A stretch of 64,000 bases of DNA. Source: Stercorarius parasiticus (lineage: Eukaryota; Chordata; Aves; Charadriiformes; Stercorariidae). The notes beneath the pieces were generated by a model. That model was not told the DNA's origin. It saw only the letters and a program-made list of their open reading frames with translations, and did not search any database. Location: NCBI GenBank assembly GCA_013396915.1, contig VWZL01001366.1:620001-684000 (forward strand). Direction: 5' to 3'. Below, piece by piece: positions 13,258-25,299 of this stretch (its first letter is position 1; every line of letters starts with the position of its first letter). The position numbers and the translations under genes are program-made.

Positions 13258-13629
13258 TCTATTTATATTTCAGCCCTCGTGTTTCCTTGCTTTCCCTGAT
13301 TCCCCTTTCCGGGTGGGGAGGGGTCATCGGGTGATAGAATAATTGTCTAAATGACAACAAATCTTTATGGATTTTCTCAAACCATAACAATGCACCAAGA
13401 CTGACTGAGTCTTTTTCCAAGCCTCCCGCTTAAAGTCTCCAATACTAGCTAAATTGTACATATTTAAATAGTAAATCAACATGCTTGACAAACGGATAGG
13501 ACCATCTGTGATAAGGACAAGATAAGTTTCAGTCAGAAGATGACTGAGTGGGAGGAAATCTTTCTCCAACATCTGTTTGGCTTGTTTGGATTAATCCTCT
13601 CCAATTATTCTGTACTGTCTCTCCAGGGA

Positions 13630-13644
13630 GGATGGATGGATGGA
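13630..13644. repeat. (GGAT)n microsatellite, short
   Basis: Three full GGAT units plus GGA. It is visible directly. Confidence 0.9.
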
Positions 13645-14740
13645 GAAGTGTGTTCCAAAATCAAAGTGATTGATCTCATGCATGCAGGAGTTTGAAAGGT
13701 CAGCTCAGTGAAAGAGACACTCATGAGACTATGACTAACTCAACTAGATTTTGTGTATACTGAGTGTGGAGGAAAAAATACGTGCCAGGTCCTTCATCTT
13801 TCCTTGGCCACAGTAGGTGACACAGTCACAGCAGGTGAAAAAGTGAGGGAATATTCCATCCCATATTCTCCGTATTATCTCCAGGGCAGTTGCCTTGAAT
13901 GGACACATGGCAGCCAAACATATCTCACAGCAGCTGGCTGCCCACCTGGATGTTTTGAATAGTTGACTTTCTATACATTCACACAGTCCTAGAGGTTATT
14001 GTTGTTACTTCACATCTTGGACAGGAGACTTTACAAATACAAATGACAGTCCCTGCTCCAGTGTTTATTGATGGTATTCTCTTTCTCCAGTAAACCCATC
14101 TAACCATGCACTTTGGAAATCTCACAGAGTACCCAGCTTAATGAACCTCTAATCTAAATTAACTGATAAATGAATTAAAAAAAATGCTATTTGCCTGTGG
14201 CTTCTTAAGGAATCCAGAATAATTTGAAGTAATTCATCTTCCATAGTACAAACATATTTCTATATAAAGTCTTAGTCCAAAACTGTAATTTAATCACATG
14301 CATATGAGTCTTCTTCCACCTATGTCATAAGCTTCTCGCAACAGAGTCCTTCAGGAGTAAATGAAGTGCCTTGTGGGATCTCCAAACCACCAATTTTTCT
14401 AGCACACCCTTCTTCACTTAAAATGGAAGACTACTTGTACACATCAGCTCCAGTGTCATATATTTGGAAATATGCACAAGCCAGCAAGGTAAAGAAGCCA
14501 TTTATGAAGTCTATCTACCTTGAGTGTACCATGGAAAGTTCATCACTACCTACAGTGAATGCCTACCACTGATGTGAATATGAATTACCATATCTGAAAT
14601 ACCAGACCTCTCCGCGTGCAAGAACTTGGACCCTCAAACAACTGCTCAATATGGTCCAGGGTAATACTGCAATAATGAATGAGCCAAAATGCTCATCTAG
14701 TTTCCAACTTCTTTGCTTTGAACTCTCAGCAAAATGCTTA

Positions 14741-14816
14741 GGGTCTGATTTTGCACGCGTAAATCTGACAAGATTTGTAACAAGTTCTTGATGACTTTGT
14801 ATTTACAGATTCAGAC
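14741..14816. repeat. Possible relic of an ancient amniote palindromic repeat
   Basis: The segment opens GGGTCTGATTTTGCAC, passes through GTAAATCTGACAAG and closes TTTACAGATTCAGAC. It recalls a palindromic amniote repeat with GGTCTGATTCTGC ends and GTGTAAAT blocks. TCTGA... at the left and TTCAGA at the right are in inverted orientation. The match is degraded and from memory. Confidence 0.25.
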
Positions 14817-16468
14817 ACTTGATTTAAGTTTTTGAAAACTGTCTGAATCCTTGGAGTTGTAGTGAATTATGATGAGAAATTATTTCTTTAAAATACAGGA
14901 AATAACTATGTTTAAATGTATGAATGCCTGCAGGGTGAATTTTTTTGCTTGGCTTCTGAGTTTTAGAGATTTGTTTTCCTGGAAAAAGTCACAATTGGTA
15001 CAATAGACTAGAAGTGTTATGGGCCTAACAAAATCTTAAGTACTGGCAGCAATTCCATTTATTGAGCAAAAAATAAAGATGCGTTCAATTGTCTACTGCC
15101 ATAGTTCTCAGAGAAATGGGAAATAGGACTAATAGATAATTGGTCCTTTGTGCTGCAGTTTAAAATAGCCTATGCAATGTAATTGCTATTCTGCTTGTTT
15201 GTTTTTTCCTCTTTTTTCCTCTTCTTTTTCCAAAGTGTAAAGTGGTGCATTATCTAAAAGTAAAGTTTGTGTACAAGTGGATTTTATCAACTGGTGGAGG
15301 TATTGATATTTCACTATTGCAGGGCTTATAACCTGCAAAATGTTTTAAGGTATTTCTGGAAACATTACTTTGCGGAGCAGAGGAGGAAATTACCTCTCTG
15401 TTTTCACTTTTGTATTTTCCATCCTGATCTTCTGTCAGGTGAGGTTTGCTCTCTGAGGACCCCATCAGTGCGAACTCAGGTGGACAGATGGCTGCAGAGA
15501 TATGTGAAATGTTCCTTTTTTTCCCCAGCATTTCCAGTCCTTGCTGGCTGAAAAAGGGAGGAAGCAGTGGCAGGTAAGATGGCCATGCCAAGTGATTTGG
15601 AGTTTATGCATGTACAGCTAAGTCTGATTACCAAAAAACCCATATGAAATAAGTCAAGCTAGAGAATGAACAGCTCTGTTATACAGTGCTGTGACAGCTA
15701 CGCAGAGAGTTATGCTTGAAGAAAAAGGACTTACTGGGAGTTAAATGGCACAGTGGACGAGATGAACAGTACTCACCTAATTGTATCCCCTGCACATTTG
15801 GAGATAAATCCCATAGATTGCATCTGAAAGCTGCTTTTCAGAACTTAGCTTTTCTATGTTGGGAACAGGGTTAAATCAATGGGTAATTGCATTAGAGTTG
15901 CTCTTTACTTATTTTACAGTTTTGCAACAACTTTATTGGGGAATGGATAAAATCTAAGTCAATACCTACTATGATAAAGCAAAGACATCACCCAGAAGAA
16001 GATACACACTTAAGAATAATAACTGAGCCAAGAGCATGTGCAATGTGTTAGTATATACTACTGATATTTTATCCTGTCTCCATTGCCTGGCCTCTTAATC
16101 GATAGCCCCATATTTTTATTGATTTTATAACAGAGATAATCGGTCCTGTAATAAAGAGTAACAGGATCAGCTCTTGCTGCCAAGCATTGCCAGCAAACAG
16201 CCGAGTAGCAACGCAGTTGGACCTCCCAGCAGTAAACTAGCCAAAGCTGCCTGGCAAAGGTCAGAAGAGCACCAAATACCACGCCAAGTCGCACAGAAGC
16301 TGGCACTAAGAACAACCCAGGATTGTGATTTAGGGGTGAAAAGTCACTGTAGGTAGAGGAGGCTGTGAATGGGTTGGAAACCTGCGGTCTAGAGCAAAAA
16401 CAGAAAGGACAATATGCACAGGAGGAGTTCACTCTGTGGAGCAGAATGACGATTTGGTACTGGGAAGG

Positions 16469-16505
16469 GTACGTGCATGTGCGTGTGTGTGTGTGCGCGC
16501 ACATG
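16469..16505. repeat. GT/GC dinucleotide tract, strictly alternating purine-pyrimidine
   Basis: Thirty-seven bases alternate purine and pyrimidine without a break, with (GT)n in the middle and GCGCGCACATG at the end. This is a (GT)n microsatellite with flanking CG steps. Such tracts are known to favour left-handed Z-DNA under supercoiling. Confidence 0.9.
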
Positions 16506-19500
16506 ACTGTGCACTAAGGCAGAGGAAGAGAACAAATGCCAACACTGGCTATGGATAAAGGAAGGATCAAGTTTTAGAGGTGCTGAGCACATAAAACATA
16601 CATTTCCAACTGTAGCAGTTGTAATCATTTGGTGTTTCTTTGTGCCTGTACACGGCACTGTCTCATACCAGAAATGCTGATCCAAGAGGGAGAGAGAAGG
16701 TAGAAATAACACAACTGGGGTGAAGAGGGAGTGGGAGCCCAGGTGCACTTAATGCTACTCAACTTTCTTTTCTGTTCAGCTGAATACAACATCAGCAGGA
16801 TGCAACAGTGGCCGAATGCAAGTCAATGAAGCTAACTATGGCAAAGCTAAACAGATCATACCAGTATATTTATGAGAACTACCTTATACATCGATCTTAC
16901 AATAACTTAACTATTGCTCCAGCTTTAGGGACCAGTCACTCAAAAGGGAACATTGCTGTTGCAGAATGCAGTAGTTTCTGTAACAGGCTATCATTTGTCC
17001 TTTTAGTGCTGTCTGAGAAACTCATCTTTAGTCCACATTTGAGTAGGAAAACAGCTGTGGCATCTATGTGGTTTATATTGGCAAGCAGTTACTTCTTAAT
17101 GCTGATTAGGGTAGACGTTAAAATTGAAACATTTATTCAAATTCCAGCCATGTATTGCAAGGCAGAATTTATTGCTCCTATATACTGTGAAATTTAGGTT
17201 GGCAGAAATCACAAAAAAATCAAGCACTACTGTAAAGATGTGTCAACTCTCCTATATGGAGAGAAGTAGCCTTTGTGGAAAATACATCTACTAAAAGGCA
17301 TAGTAAAATTGGTGGAAAAGTTACTTAAGCTGCCAGTTATAAAACTGCTGCCTTCTGTCTGGAACTGCCTATGCCAGAAATGGCATACCAGGAAAGAAAT
17401 CCCTAGGAATGGATACATTTTTAGAAAGGACCAAAAAAGATTGCAGAGGAAGTGCTCATGAGGAAAGGACTGCTTTCAGTTGTGCTTCTCAGATGCCTCT
17501 GCTGTGAAAAAAACAGACGCATTTAATTTTCATAATTGCACATGGAGAGCAGAGAGATGTGCACCTTTAGGAAGAAGGGGGAGAACCAGCCTGCATTCTC
17601 GCGGTACCAGCGGGGTACATGCTGATGGCACCTGTGGAGAGGGAGCAGTCCAGAATCTTCTCCATGGTTCTTTTCCCCAGAAGTGGATCTGCACCTGAAA
17701 AAGCCTTAAAAGAACAAAAAGCCTCAAGTTAGGAACAGGTAAACAGAGCCTTTTAACAGCACCCACTCTCACAGCTTCCTATCTGCAACCACTATTGTCT
17801 TCTATAATTCATTATACACCTTCTTTTCCACAGGATCCCTCCATCAGTCTTCTCCCTGCTCAATGTGTACTCCTAACTGCAAGTCAAACAGGAACACAGA
17901 AAATAAAATGATCCTTCTCTTCACTAATTTTATCTTCAGTTCTGAATGTCATCATTTTTTTCTTCCTTTTCTTTTTTTAGTCTGGTGAGTATTAAAGTGT
18001 TTCACTGCCATTAATAAACTTTAATTCTACTCATGTGAGATAAGGGGCTCCTATTAGTCTAATTTTTTCAGATAAGGTAATTGAGACTGAGAAGGAAATT
18101 GGCTATCTATTAATTTTAGTGCCCAGTATGAGACACTTAACCTGACTTTTCAAGGAACTTAACATTATTAATCCCTTTGTGCATATGTCCATACAGCATC
18201 ATGAGGTAGGACCTCTCAGGACGTTAATTGGTCCAGGGTTAGAAATGCAGTTACACACTGCTATCAGCATGGCATTGTACATTAATATTTAAGGTATGAA
18301 TCCCACTGATTAAACTTGATCTTTAAAGTATGTATCCCATGAACTCTAGTTGTAACAGTGAGTGCTCAGCAGTTCTGCAAAGTTAATGTTCTAATTGCAA
18401 GCCAACCAACCGAAAAATGAGGAGGACTCAACTGGTGAACGCTTGTAAAAATGCTCCTTTGAGTAATGTACCTAAAATCATGCCGAAGCACTTATGGCGG
18501 ATACGGTCCTTTCCCTCCCTGAAGTCTGCCCTGTTTATGATATACCTTTCAATAGATGCAGCAAGAAAGTCGTGCATTTTGTAGACATAAATGCATATCA
18601 CTCCTTTACTTAGACAAGATCCATCCAGCAAAATTTAAAGGGAAAACTCCCTATGGAAAAAGGTTCTGAGCGAGCAATTTAAGGCTGCAGTGAAACATAT
18701 GGACAATGAGTGAATTAAGGTCGCTTGAGAAAACTTAATTGTAGCATTCTCTCACTTGGATACTTGATTCTTCAGTTGTTTTTAAACCTTGGCAGAGATA
18801 ATTTCTTTTTCCTTCTTCCTTTAAGCCCCTCACACCTCATCGCCCTGGGATATTTAATAAGGGAAGATGATGCTGACACCCAACTTTGTCTTCCTATTGG
18901 CTTGCATATGAGCAGCAATAGATGACTCCAATCATGCCCTTACCTCTTAGTGCCGCACCAGTGAAATGCTTTGCTGGCGCGGACTCTGCTAGATGTTGGA
19001 TCATGGATGAGGGCAGCTTGACTGTCACAGTAGTTGTTGCTGTCTCCTTTAAATACCCTTTAATTCTGCATGTCAACTAATTGGGAAAAGGTTGTCACCA
19101 AGAGCTCAATTTGTTTACATCCTATGTGGAATATTTAAGAACGCTGGAAGTCCTGCCCTTTTGAGGGCAGCAAACAGCAGTAGCCTTTCATGGTACAAAA
19201 GATTTTCTTGTGAAATTGTTTCCCCAGCACCCAAACAGAGTTAGGCACAAACTAGTTCATAAATGAGAGAAGTTTTTTGCTCCTAGCATCTCACAGACAT
19301 GAATATCTACCACACTGACCGGTAATTTCACAGGAAAATAGTGAGAACAAAGCCTGGGACATGCTAAAAAATTACACACATCATAGAACTGTGATTTTGT
19401 GAAGAATAATAGAATAGAGTGAATTACTAGAGATCTCAGCTTTAGATTACATATTATGAAAAGAAATGTGCCTCTGTTAAAATAAATGTGGCATGTTAGA

Positions 19501-20833
19501 GGGAGACAGGTGAATACTAGAATTTAAGTCCAGCTAAAATACATTTATCACAAGACTCATCTAATGTGCAAGAGAATTAAGCAATATTTATAGAGAAATT
19601 TAATCACATGCAGGAGGTAATAACTCTTCGAGTTGTTTGATTTGAAAATCCAGTTGGCCGTTGGTAAGTTGTTTGAAAGGAATCTAATTTTTAACTGGAG
19701 TGCAGTGGTAGCATTTTTACATAGATGCAAGCAAGTAGCTTATAAGGACATGTTGTTATTTCATATTTGTCAGATTCTGTTGCTTCAGTTAATCTTAGGG
19801 AGAGGTATTCAAGAAAACAGCTTCATTACAGGAAGCAAACTGTATCCAATCTGTTAAGAAATTAGTAAAGCCCTAAGAGGCTATGCCTGCCACTAAACAC
19901 AAAATCTTTAAGTGAAGACTTTCGGTTTTGATTTTTAGTTTATTCCTTTTTTTTTTTTTAAATAAAACTATGTCAACAAGCTGTGATAGGTTAAACAAGA
20001 CCAAGGTTAGTCAAAAGTATTCAAAAGATTTGATGGTAATGTAAATAATTCCTCAAAACCTGATCAGGATTTTTTTTTTTCCTAAATCACAGCTGACCTC
20101 ACTCTGTGAAAATGTTACAAATCTTGCACATGGAGAAGTATCATGGACAGAGAATTTCCAGATGTTTTTCTGGCCTTCATCAGCTATTTCCAAAATACAG
20201 AAATGACTTGTTTACTAAGTTGCAAAACTCTTTTTGCCTGTACTGTACGTATCTCCAGCATTGATCAACACAGTATTAGCCAGACATTAGATAAAACTGC
20301 ACTCAAGAAATTGCAATAAGATGATGAGATCGCAGCTTTCTGGGGAATTTCAGCATTTCTTTTCTGAAGCAGATCACTGTCAGGTGATTTCTGGCCCCTG
20401 CTCTATCTACATCAAGCCAAGAAGTGTGGACACTCTTGATGTTCCACAGATTTGAGCTCTGTAGAGCTCACAAAGCTCTATAGATTTGTTATATTACCTC
20501 TTGCCATCAGTGGAGAGATCCCCATGGAATTTGCTGGCCACGGGGTTAAGCCCCAGGGGCCAATAACTTTAGCCCCAGGAAAATTTCTATTGGCCTTGCT
20601 TTTCTTTTCACTGTCACTAGCAGTGACTGTAGTTGTGGTTTGTTTCTGGAGGAGTGCAAGGAAATGCCACCTGTAAAGATCTGTGAGGGTTGTTTAATGT
20701 AACCCTGAAAAAACCAGCTGAGTGGTGCAGGACCCCAGCTGTGTCAGGCCAGAGAGCAGCACTGAAACATGTCTGGTTTGTCTATTAAGTTAGAACTAGA
20801 AGAATTTTAAGAAAAGGGAACTGCATCACGTTG
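16506..20833. other. Noncoding DNA, no gene seen
   Basis: No supported gene. A T13 run lies at 19947-19959. Around 18062-18165 is sequence faintly like the antisense of a MIR-type SINE (CAGATAAGGTAATTGAGACTG), too degraded to call. The largest frame (16808-17197, 129 codons, plus) has no recognisable domain. A 50-codon ATG frame with a membrane-like segment at 20524-20676 is discussed under findings, not called as a gene. Confidence 0.5.
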
Positions 20834-20865
20834 TTTTCCTAATATAGTATACTGTATTAGGAAAA
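20834..20865. repeat. 32-bp near-perfect palindrome
   Basis: TTTTCCTAATA (20834-20844) and TATTAGGAAAA (20855-20865) are exact reverse complements. The ten bases between them (TAGTATACTG) continue the symmetry except for one T/G pair. The whole 32 bp can therefore pair as 16 base pairs with a single T-G mismatch (a wobble pair in RNA). It does not match a repeat end I know. Confidence 0.9.
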
Positions 20866-21685
20866 GGGAATGGGTTATCACCAGGCAGTAAATTCCAAAC
20901 AAATCTATTCTGATACAATGGGATCTTTGATGAACAGAGTAATTAGTACTTTAGGCTGATATTCAGGCAGAAGGTATATTTTCATCTTAGTGGCTCCTAG
21001 AAAGAGGAACTGTATCTGAGTCAAAAGAATCAGTGCTTTCCACTAAATCACTACTTTTTGTGGCACTTTGAGAGGTCATAGGTGAGCCTAATTTTTCCCT
21101 GCTCTGTATTTGAGATCTGGTAGTATATTTTGGTAAGGTGCAGGCTAACAACAGCCTGAGCTATTTCTGCTGTAATGGCTTTCCTAAATGTGCACAGAAG
21201 AAACTTGGATAAAAAAATCCAGCTAAGAGGAAATGATGAATTATACACAAAAGATAAGGAAAAATAAATCATTATTGCATTGACTTTAAAAAGTGAGGAA
21301 GGCAGAGACTTGCCTGCACTAGGAATCGGATTACCAAGGCAGTAAAATGAGGAATTACGAACACAATGGATAACAGTTGAAGGGGTTATTAAAAGATTAC
21401 AGAGTCTTGAAACTGATATAATAGAACAATGTCTACTCAACCTATATTTCATGCTTCTAAAGCAAACTCAGAAAACTTGCAAGAAACATTTTGTGGATGC
21501 ACATAGCATTGAGTTATTTGACAAATTAAATTCTGAAAAAATATGAATCTGATTGAAAAAACTTTGCATCCAAGGAATAAAAGTTCTAAATATAGTCTTT
21601 AGGCAATGAATGAAAGAATTTTGGGTACGTCAAGAAAACAAGCATACTCACAATCCCTGATGGACATAGGCAAGCATTAGTCATT
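20866..21685. other. Noncoding DNA, no gene seen
   Basis: Nothing recognisable. A 133-codon minus-strand frame (21051-21452) has no identifiable domain and is treated as chance. Confidence 0.5.
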
Positions 21686-21721
21686 CGTATATGTACGTGT
21701 ACATGCACATATACACATATA
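21686..21721. repeat. Alternating purine-pyrimidine tract (mixed GT/AC/AT)
   Basis: Thirty-six bases alternate strictly, from CGTATATGTACGTGTACATG through CACATATACACATATA. It contains ATGTAC/GTACAT inverted arms around GT. It is a degenerate dinucleotide microsatellite. Confidence 0.85.
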
Positions 21722-24700
21722 AACGTGTGCTAATTTTTGTTGCCTTAAAAAAAATAAGTCCTTATACAAAGCCTTAATTTGAAAAGTCATTGTCATAATT
21801 TTATTATGAGCCCTACGATACATAACATTTTTCTTAAAGCCCAGGTCCTGGAGTGAAAATATTACATAAAATAACAGCAGAAGGGAGAAAAAAAAAAAAA
21901 GATTTTGACCCTCTTGGCTATAAGCAAAAAGTTGAAAGCATGAAAGAAATGCAGAGTAAAAGCTCAGAATGTCAAAATGATCCTCCTTAAATAAAAATAG
22001 CTCATGACTTCAGTTCTAATATGATTATTTTTGCAGGGCTTGCCCTACTTTTTTTTTTTTTCTAACTTTTAGGATTAGTTATAGTGCAATCTGTTTGCTC
22101 CTAGAGTAATTTTGATGACACAAAATGCAAATGAGATTAAAGTGCTTTTGTGTGTGCCCCTCTGTGACCCACTGAGGGCTCGACAGAGTGGTAACTGGTT
22201 TGTTCCTGCTGCACACACTACCTGGGTTACAGGTACTTGTTCCTCCTAGAGAAGAGGGAACACAAAAAGCTGACACTCTAAGCCAGAGCAGGTTGAATGG
22301 TCTTTCTGACTGCAGGACTTTAGAAAAAATCAGTGTGTCCAGGCAGAGTATCTATTGTTACACCGGCAGTAACCACAGACTATCTGTACCCACATCCAGT
22401 ACGTTCTCTCTATGTACTAACTAAAATACAGGCATTAAAATAAAATCTTTGTATTTTAGCCTTTCAGGATATGCATTTATTTGCCCAGTAAATGTTCTGC
22501 TTTTGCTGCAATTTTGTAATTTCCAACCTGTTTTTCCAAGGAGATTCAAGGAAGGCTTTTGAGACATCCATGATGATAAGCAGATTTGGGGCACGAGCAC
22601 TGTAGGACATGTCCATATCCATGACCATGTCTTTTAGTGGCAGTGCTATTCTTGAGCAGTACAACCTCATTGTCTGGTTATTCCTTCTAGCTATACCAGC
22701 TATGCAGGTTTTGGGGTTTTTTGGGTAGCTTGGTTTTTTTGTGTGTGGTGTCTTTTTTTTTTTTTTTGTGGGACTGCACAATTGAATTACTGAACTGGTG
22801 TAAAATAACTTCTAAAAATGTATCTTCATAAAGCTGTACCCATAGACCTTGTGTAGCTGGTCATTAAGTCCCTGTTCAGTGTCTCTATATTCCTTCTGAG
22901 ATGGCTTAATATGCACTTCCTGTGCATATTCACCAATTACGCTTGATTAGGAACCACCCAAATAAAAACTTTCTGGCACATATTAATGATAGGATCTGTT
23001 AAAAGTATCTAAAATGACATTGCCAAAAAATATTCCTGAATGATGAAATTGGGTAAAAATGAATTCTTTAGTTGTCTGGTGAATCTAAAAATAATGCAAA
23101 AATTTATGATTTAACTGTAATAAAGAAAATAAAATTGGTTTGTATTGAATATATTTTCTATTTCTAAAATAAAAATGGCATAATAAGCATGAATACTCCT
23201 TTAAAAAACACTGAAATGAAAACTTTAACTTTTCCCTTCCCCTTTTGTGAAGAGTTTGACAAATGGACCCAAAGTTTAGAAAAAAAAAAGTCACCAGATT
23301 TGTTCTTTTAAGTCAGAAATATTCCTCCAGATTTTTCATCTAACTGTAATGCCTATTGCAAAAAAAGTCTATTCCTGATCATCAGATCATGTGTGGTGTT
23401 TCCCTAATATGAAAAGCATGTAAGAAGTTCACTCTTATTTACAGGACAGATAAAGTTCATGAATTATAATAGAGCATGTGTCGTGGAAATGGTACCGTGT
23501 TCACACTTTTCTGCGCAATGCAAAAAAACCTACCAGGATTGGACAATTTCCAAACAGTAATAACAATAATAATAAAGCCTTAAATACAAAGTGCAGAAGA
23601 AAGGCAGGAATAATTACCGACTTCAAGAAAGAAGAGAGGGAAATCTTAAAATCAATTGCAATATATAGGAATCCTGCAAGTATGAAATTCAATTAACTCC
23701 ATGGAGCTGGGAATTGGGCTTATTTCATTTGATATACTATTAAGGTGAAATGCACGCTACTTACAGAAAGCCCTGCTACTTTCCTTACTACTGTGCTGGG
23801 GAGGGGGCAAGGAGTGGGTGAGGAGAGCTGTTAAATGGAGTATCTTAATGGATCAAGGTCTAATTGCTAAGCCCCTGGGCTAAAACATCATTTTGAAGCT
23901 GACACCTCCAGATGCTGAATAAGCAAAACTTTCTAGCAGGCCCTCAGATCCTACTGCAGCGCTTAGCCTAGAAAAGGATATTTAAAATCTCTGCAAATTT
24001 TCTGTGAGACATTCTCCTGAGAAAATATAGACCACGGATCTCGAATCCACTCCCCAAAGAGTCTCTTAACTACAGGCTGTAGCAGTAACACATATCTTAG
24101 ATGTTGAAAATTGCCAGATTACCCTCCCTACCTCTGTGGGGAATCACTGCTTAAGTTATAGGCATGTATTTTCTGTGCGAGGGTGTACTCCATTCTTACC
24201 CTCCTTTCCTTAACTCAGGAAATTATTTTAGGCTTATTATTCAACAGTTTAGTGCATCCTTAACTTTAATGCATCATTTTTAATAAAGGCCTGCATATAA
24301 ATTACATGCTAGGAAGAGAGCTAGGCTTCAAAACATGCTTAAGGCTAGTCAAGTTTGCAGCCCTGACCGAAGCTAGTCGAAGGTAAAGGGTACGCCCTGC
24401 GGAGCTGCGGTGTCACAGCTGTATCACTTCTGGAGCTGACCTAGGAAACCAAAGCTGTGTGGGCATGTGGGCTCACATCCCAACTCGTCACAAATTTCCC
24501 CATTCTGCAGGACAAAGACACTGAAGCTCTGCTAAACACAACTCACTCGAGCTTGGTAAAATCAGCTGTCCTAACGCAGCCTGTTCCCCAAGCATGGCTA
24601 GTGTTATTTTCCATAGCCTCCTACTCCCGCTCTCCCCGCTGTCTTCTCGCTGCCTGTTGAGCTCAGCGCTAACCTCCCGGAGATGATAATACCAAGCTGA

Positions 24701-25299
24701 GAGAGAGTGTCTCCTGAATTATATAGGAGACAATGCATGCATTGCATGAATACATACATGAATACATACATACATTTTTTCAGATAGAGGCTTGAAAATC
24801 CCCAGTCCAAAAGAGAGGAAGATCTGACTGACAGCTGTGCTCCCGCATCTGACAACGGAAAAACTTCACTGTACCTAATCTAGCTAAAAGAGGGGTTTAG
24901 GGGACAGGACTGTTCACCATATATAGGTTAGGGAGTAAAGGGAAAGTATGGAAAAAAACAAGGACAACAACAGAACCAAGAGAAGGGTGGAGATAAGATG
25001 TTTCTCTCTGGCAGCGCAACGAGGAGATGAGGCAAGCCCTGGGTGGCAGCGGGGGAGAAGAAGGGCTAAGAGATTTTGAAATGGCTTGATCCCTTTCTGG
25101 GAGAAGCTGTATGGCTTAGCAGCCACAGTGTGAGCAGGTGTCCTATAATCTTTTTTAAAGGAAAAAGTGACATTACCTCCCCATGACTGTCAGCTGTTAC
25201 ATTTTAATACACTGGATAGACTGGAGAGCAGCCCTAGACAAGGCAGTTACAGTATAGCAGTTCCACCTCTCAGAACACATTATGATGCTTGTTGTTTTT
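21722..25299. other. Noncoding DNA, no gene seen
   Basis: No supported gene. It holds an A13 run (21888-21900), a G/T-rich stretch ending in T15 (22753-22767) and a short (AAT)n at about 23565-23573. A locally G+C-richer patch (24370-24680) has frames on both strands and a faint MIR-antisense-like segment near 24499-24560 that is too weak to call. Confidence 0.55.
24731..24775. repeat. 14-bp palindrome followed by tandem CATGAATACATA units
   Basis: CAATGCATGCATTG (24731-24744) is a perfect palindrome. It is followed directly by two exact 12-bp copies of CATGAATACATA (24745-24768) and a further CATACAT, a small tetranucleotide-type (ATAC)n minisatellite. Confidence 0.9.

Larger units (their letters stand above)
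12754..13389 (+). mobile_element. Endogenous retrovirus LTR, avian ERVL-like, solo, plus strand
   Basis: The element starts TGTCCTGGATTGAGCAACAC and ends TCAAACCATAACA, the TGT...ACA pattern of a retroviral LTR. About a third of the way in is the segment GCCTGGGCATTTGACCCAGG, then a TTTCATACCATGAATGTCAC stretch and a TATA-like TATATATTA (12996-13004). This order (PyCATACCAT, then TATA) is typical of avian ERVL-type LTRs. A T/A-rich region follows, then CCTATTAAATCTATTT with the ATTAAA polyadenylation-type signal (13252-13257), then the GGGTGGGGAGGGGTCAT stretch before the end. No gag, pol or primer-binding site is seen on either side, so it is a solo LTR. No matching target duplication is visible (GGAAA before, ATGCA after), so an end may be misplaced or a flank was altered. 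It is about 636 bp and is related to the LTR at 47.7-48.4 kb but clearly diverged. Family assignment is from memory. Confidence 0.75.
13390..16468. other. Noncoding DNA, no gene seen
   Basis: No supported gene. It holds a short (GGAT)n tract at 13630-13644 and a possible old palindromic repeat relic at 14741-14816 (separate entry). Overlapping frames of about 60-148 codons at 15.25-16.5 kb on both strands look like chance. Confidence 0.55.

Noticed and set aside
16572..16595. GAGGTGCTGAGCAC as a palindromic repeat fragment
   Set aside because: It is only about 14 bases long with no second arm nearby, so it cannot be told from chance.
16772..16870. Exon-like segment after TTTTCTGTTCAG with an open frame of about 30 codons
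   Set aside because: The acceptor is plausible, but the only downstream donor (CCA|GTATAT) is poor, the frame stops at once after it, and no protein family was recognised.
17570..17640. CpG island / promoter
   Set aside because: A few CG steps occur but the G+C-rich patch is under 100 bases and the flanks are A+T-rich.
18062..18165. MIR-antisense-like stretch (CAGATAAGGTAATTGAGACTG...)
   Set aside because: Only about 25 bases look right and the rest diverges; it is too weak to list as a repeat.
19381..19420. TCATAGAACTGTGATTTTGTG as a CR1 tail
   Set aside because: The 8-bp ATTCTRTG periodicity is absent and none of the adjacent CR1 3' sequence follows.
23797..23822. G-quadruplex in GGGGAGGGGGCAAGGAGTGGG
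   Set aside because: Only three runs of three or more G are present; the fourth run is GG, so the standard motif is not met.
24499..24560. MIR-antisense-like stretch (CCCCATTCTGCAGGACAAAG...)
   Set aside because: The beginning fits the SINE but the order and spacing afterwards do not hold well enough.
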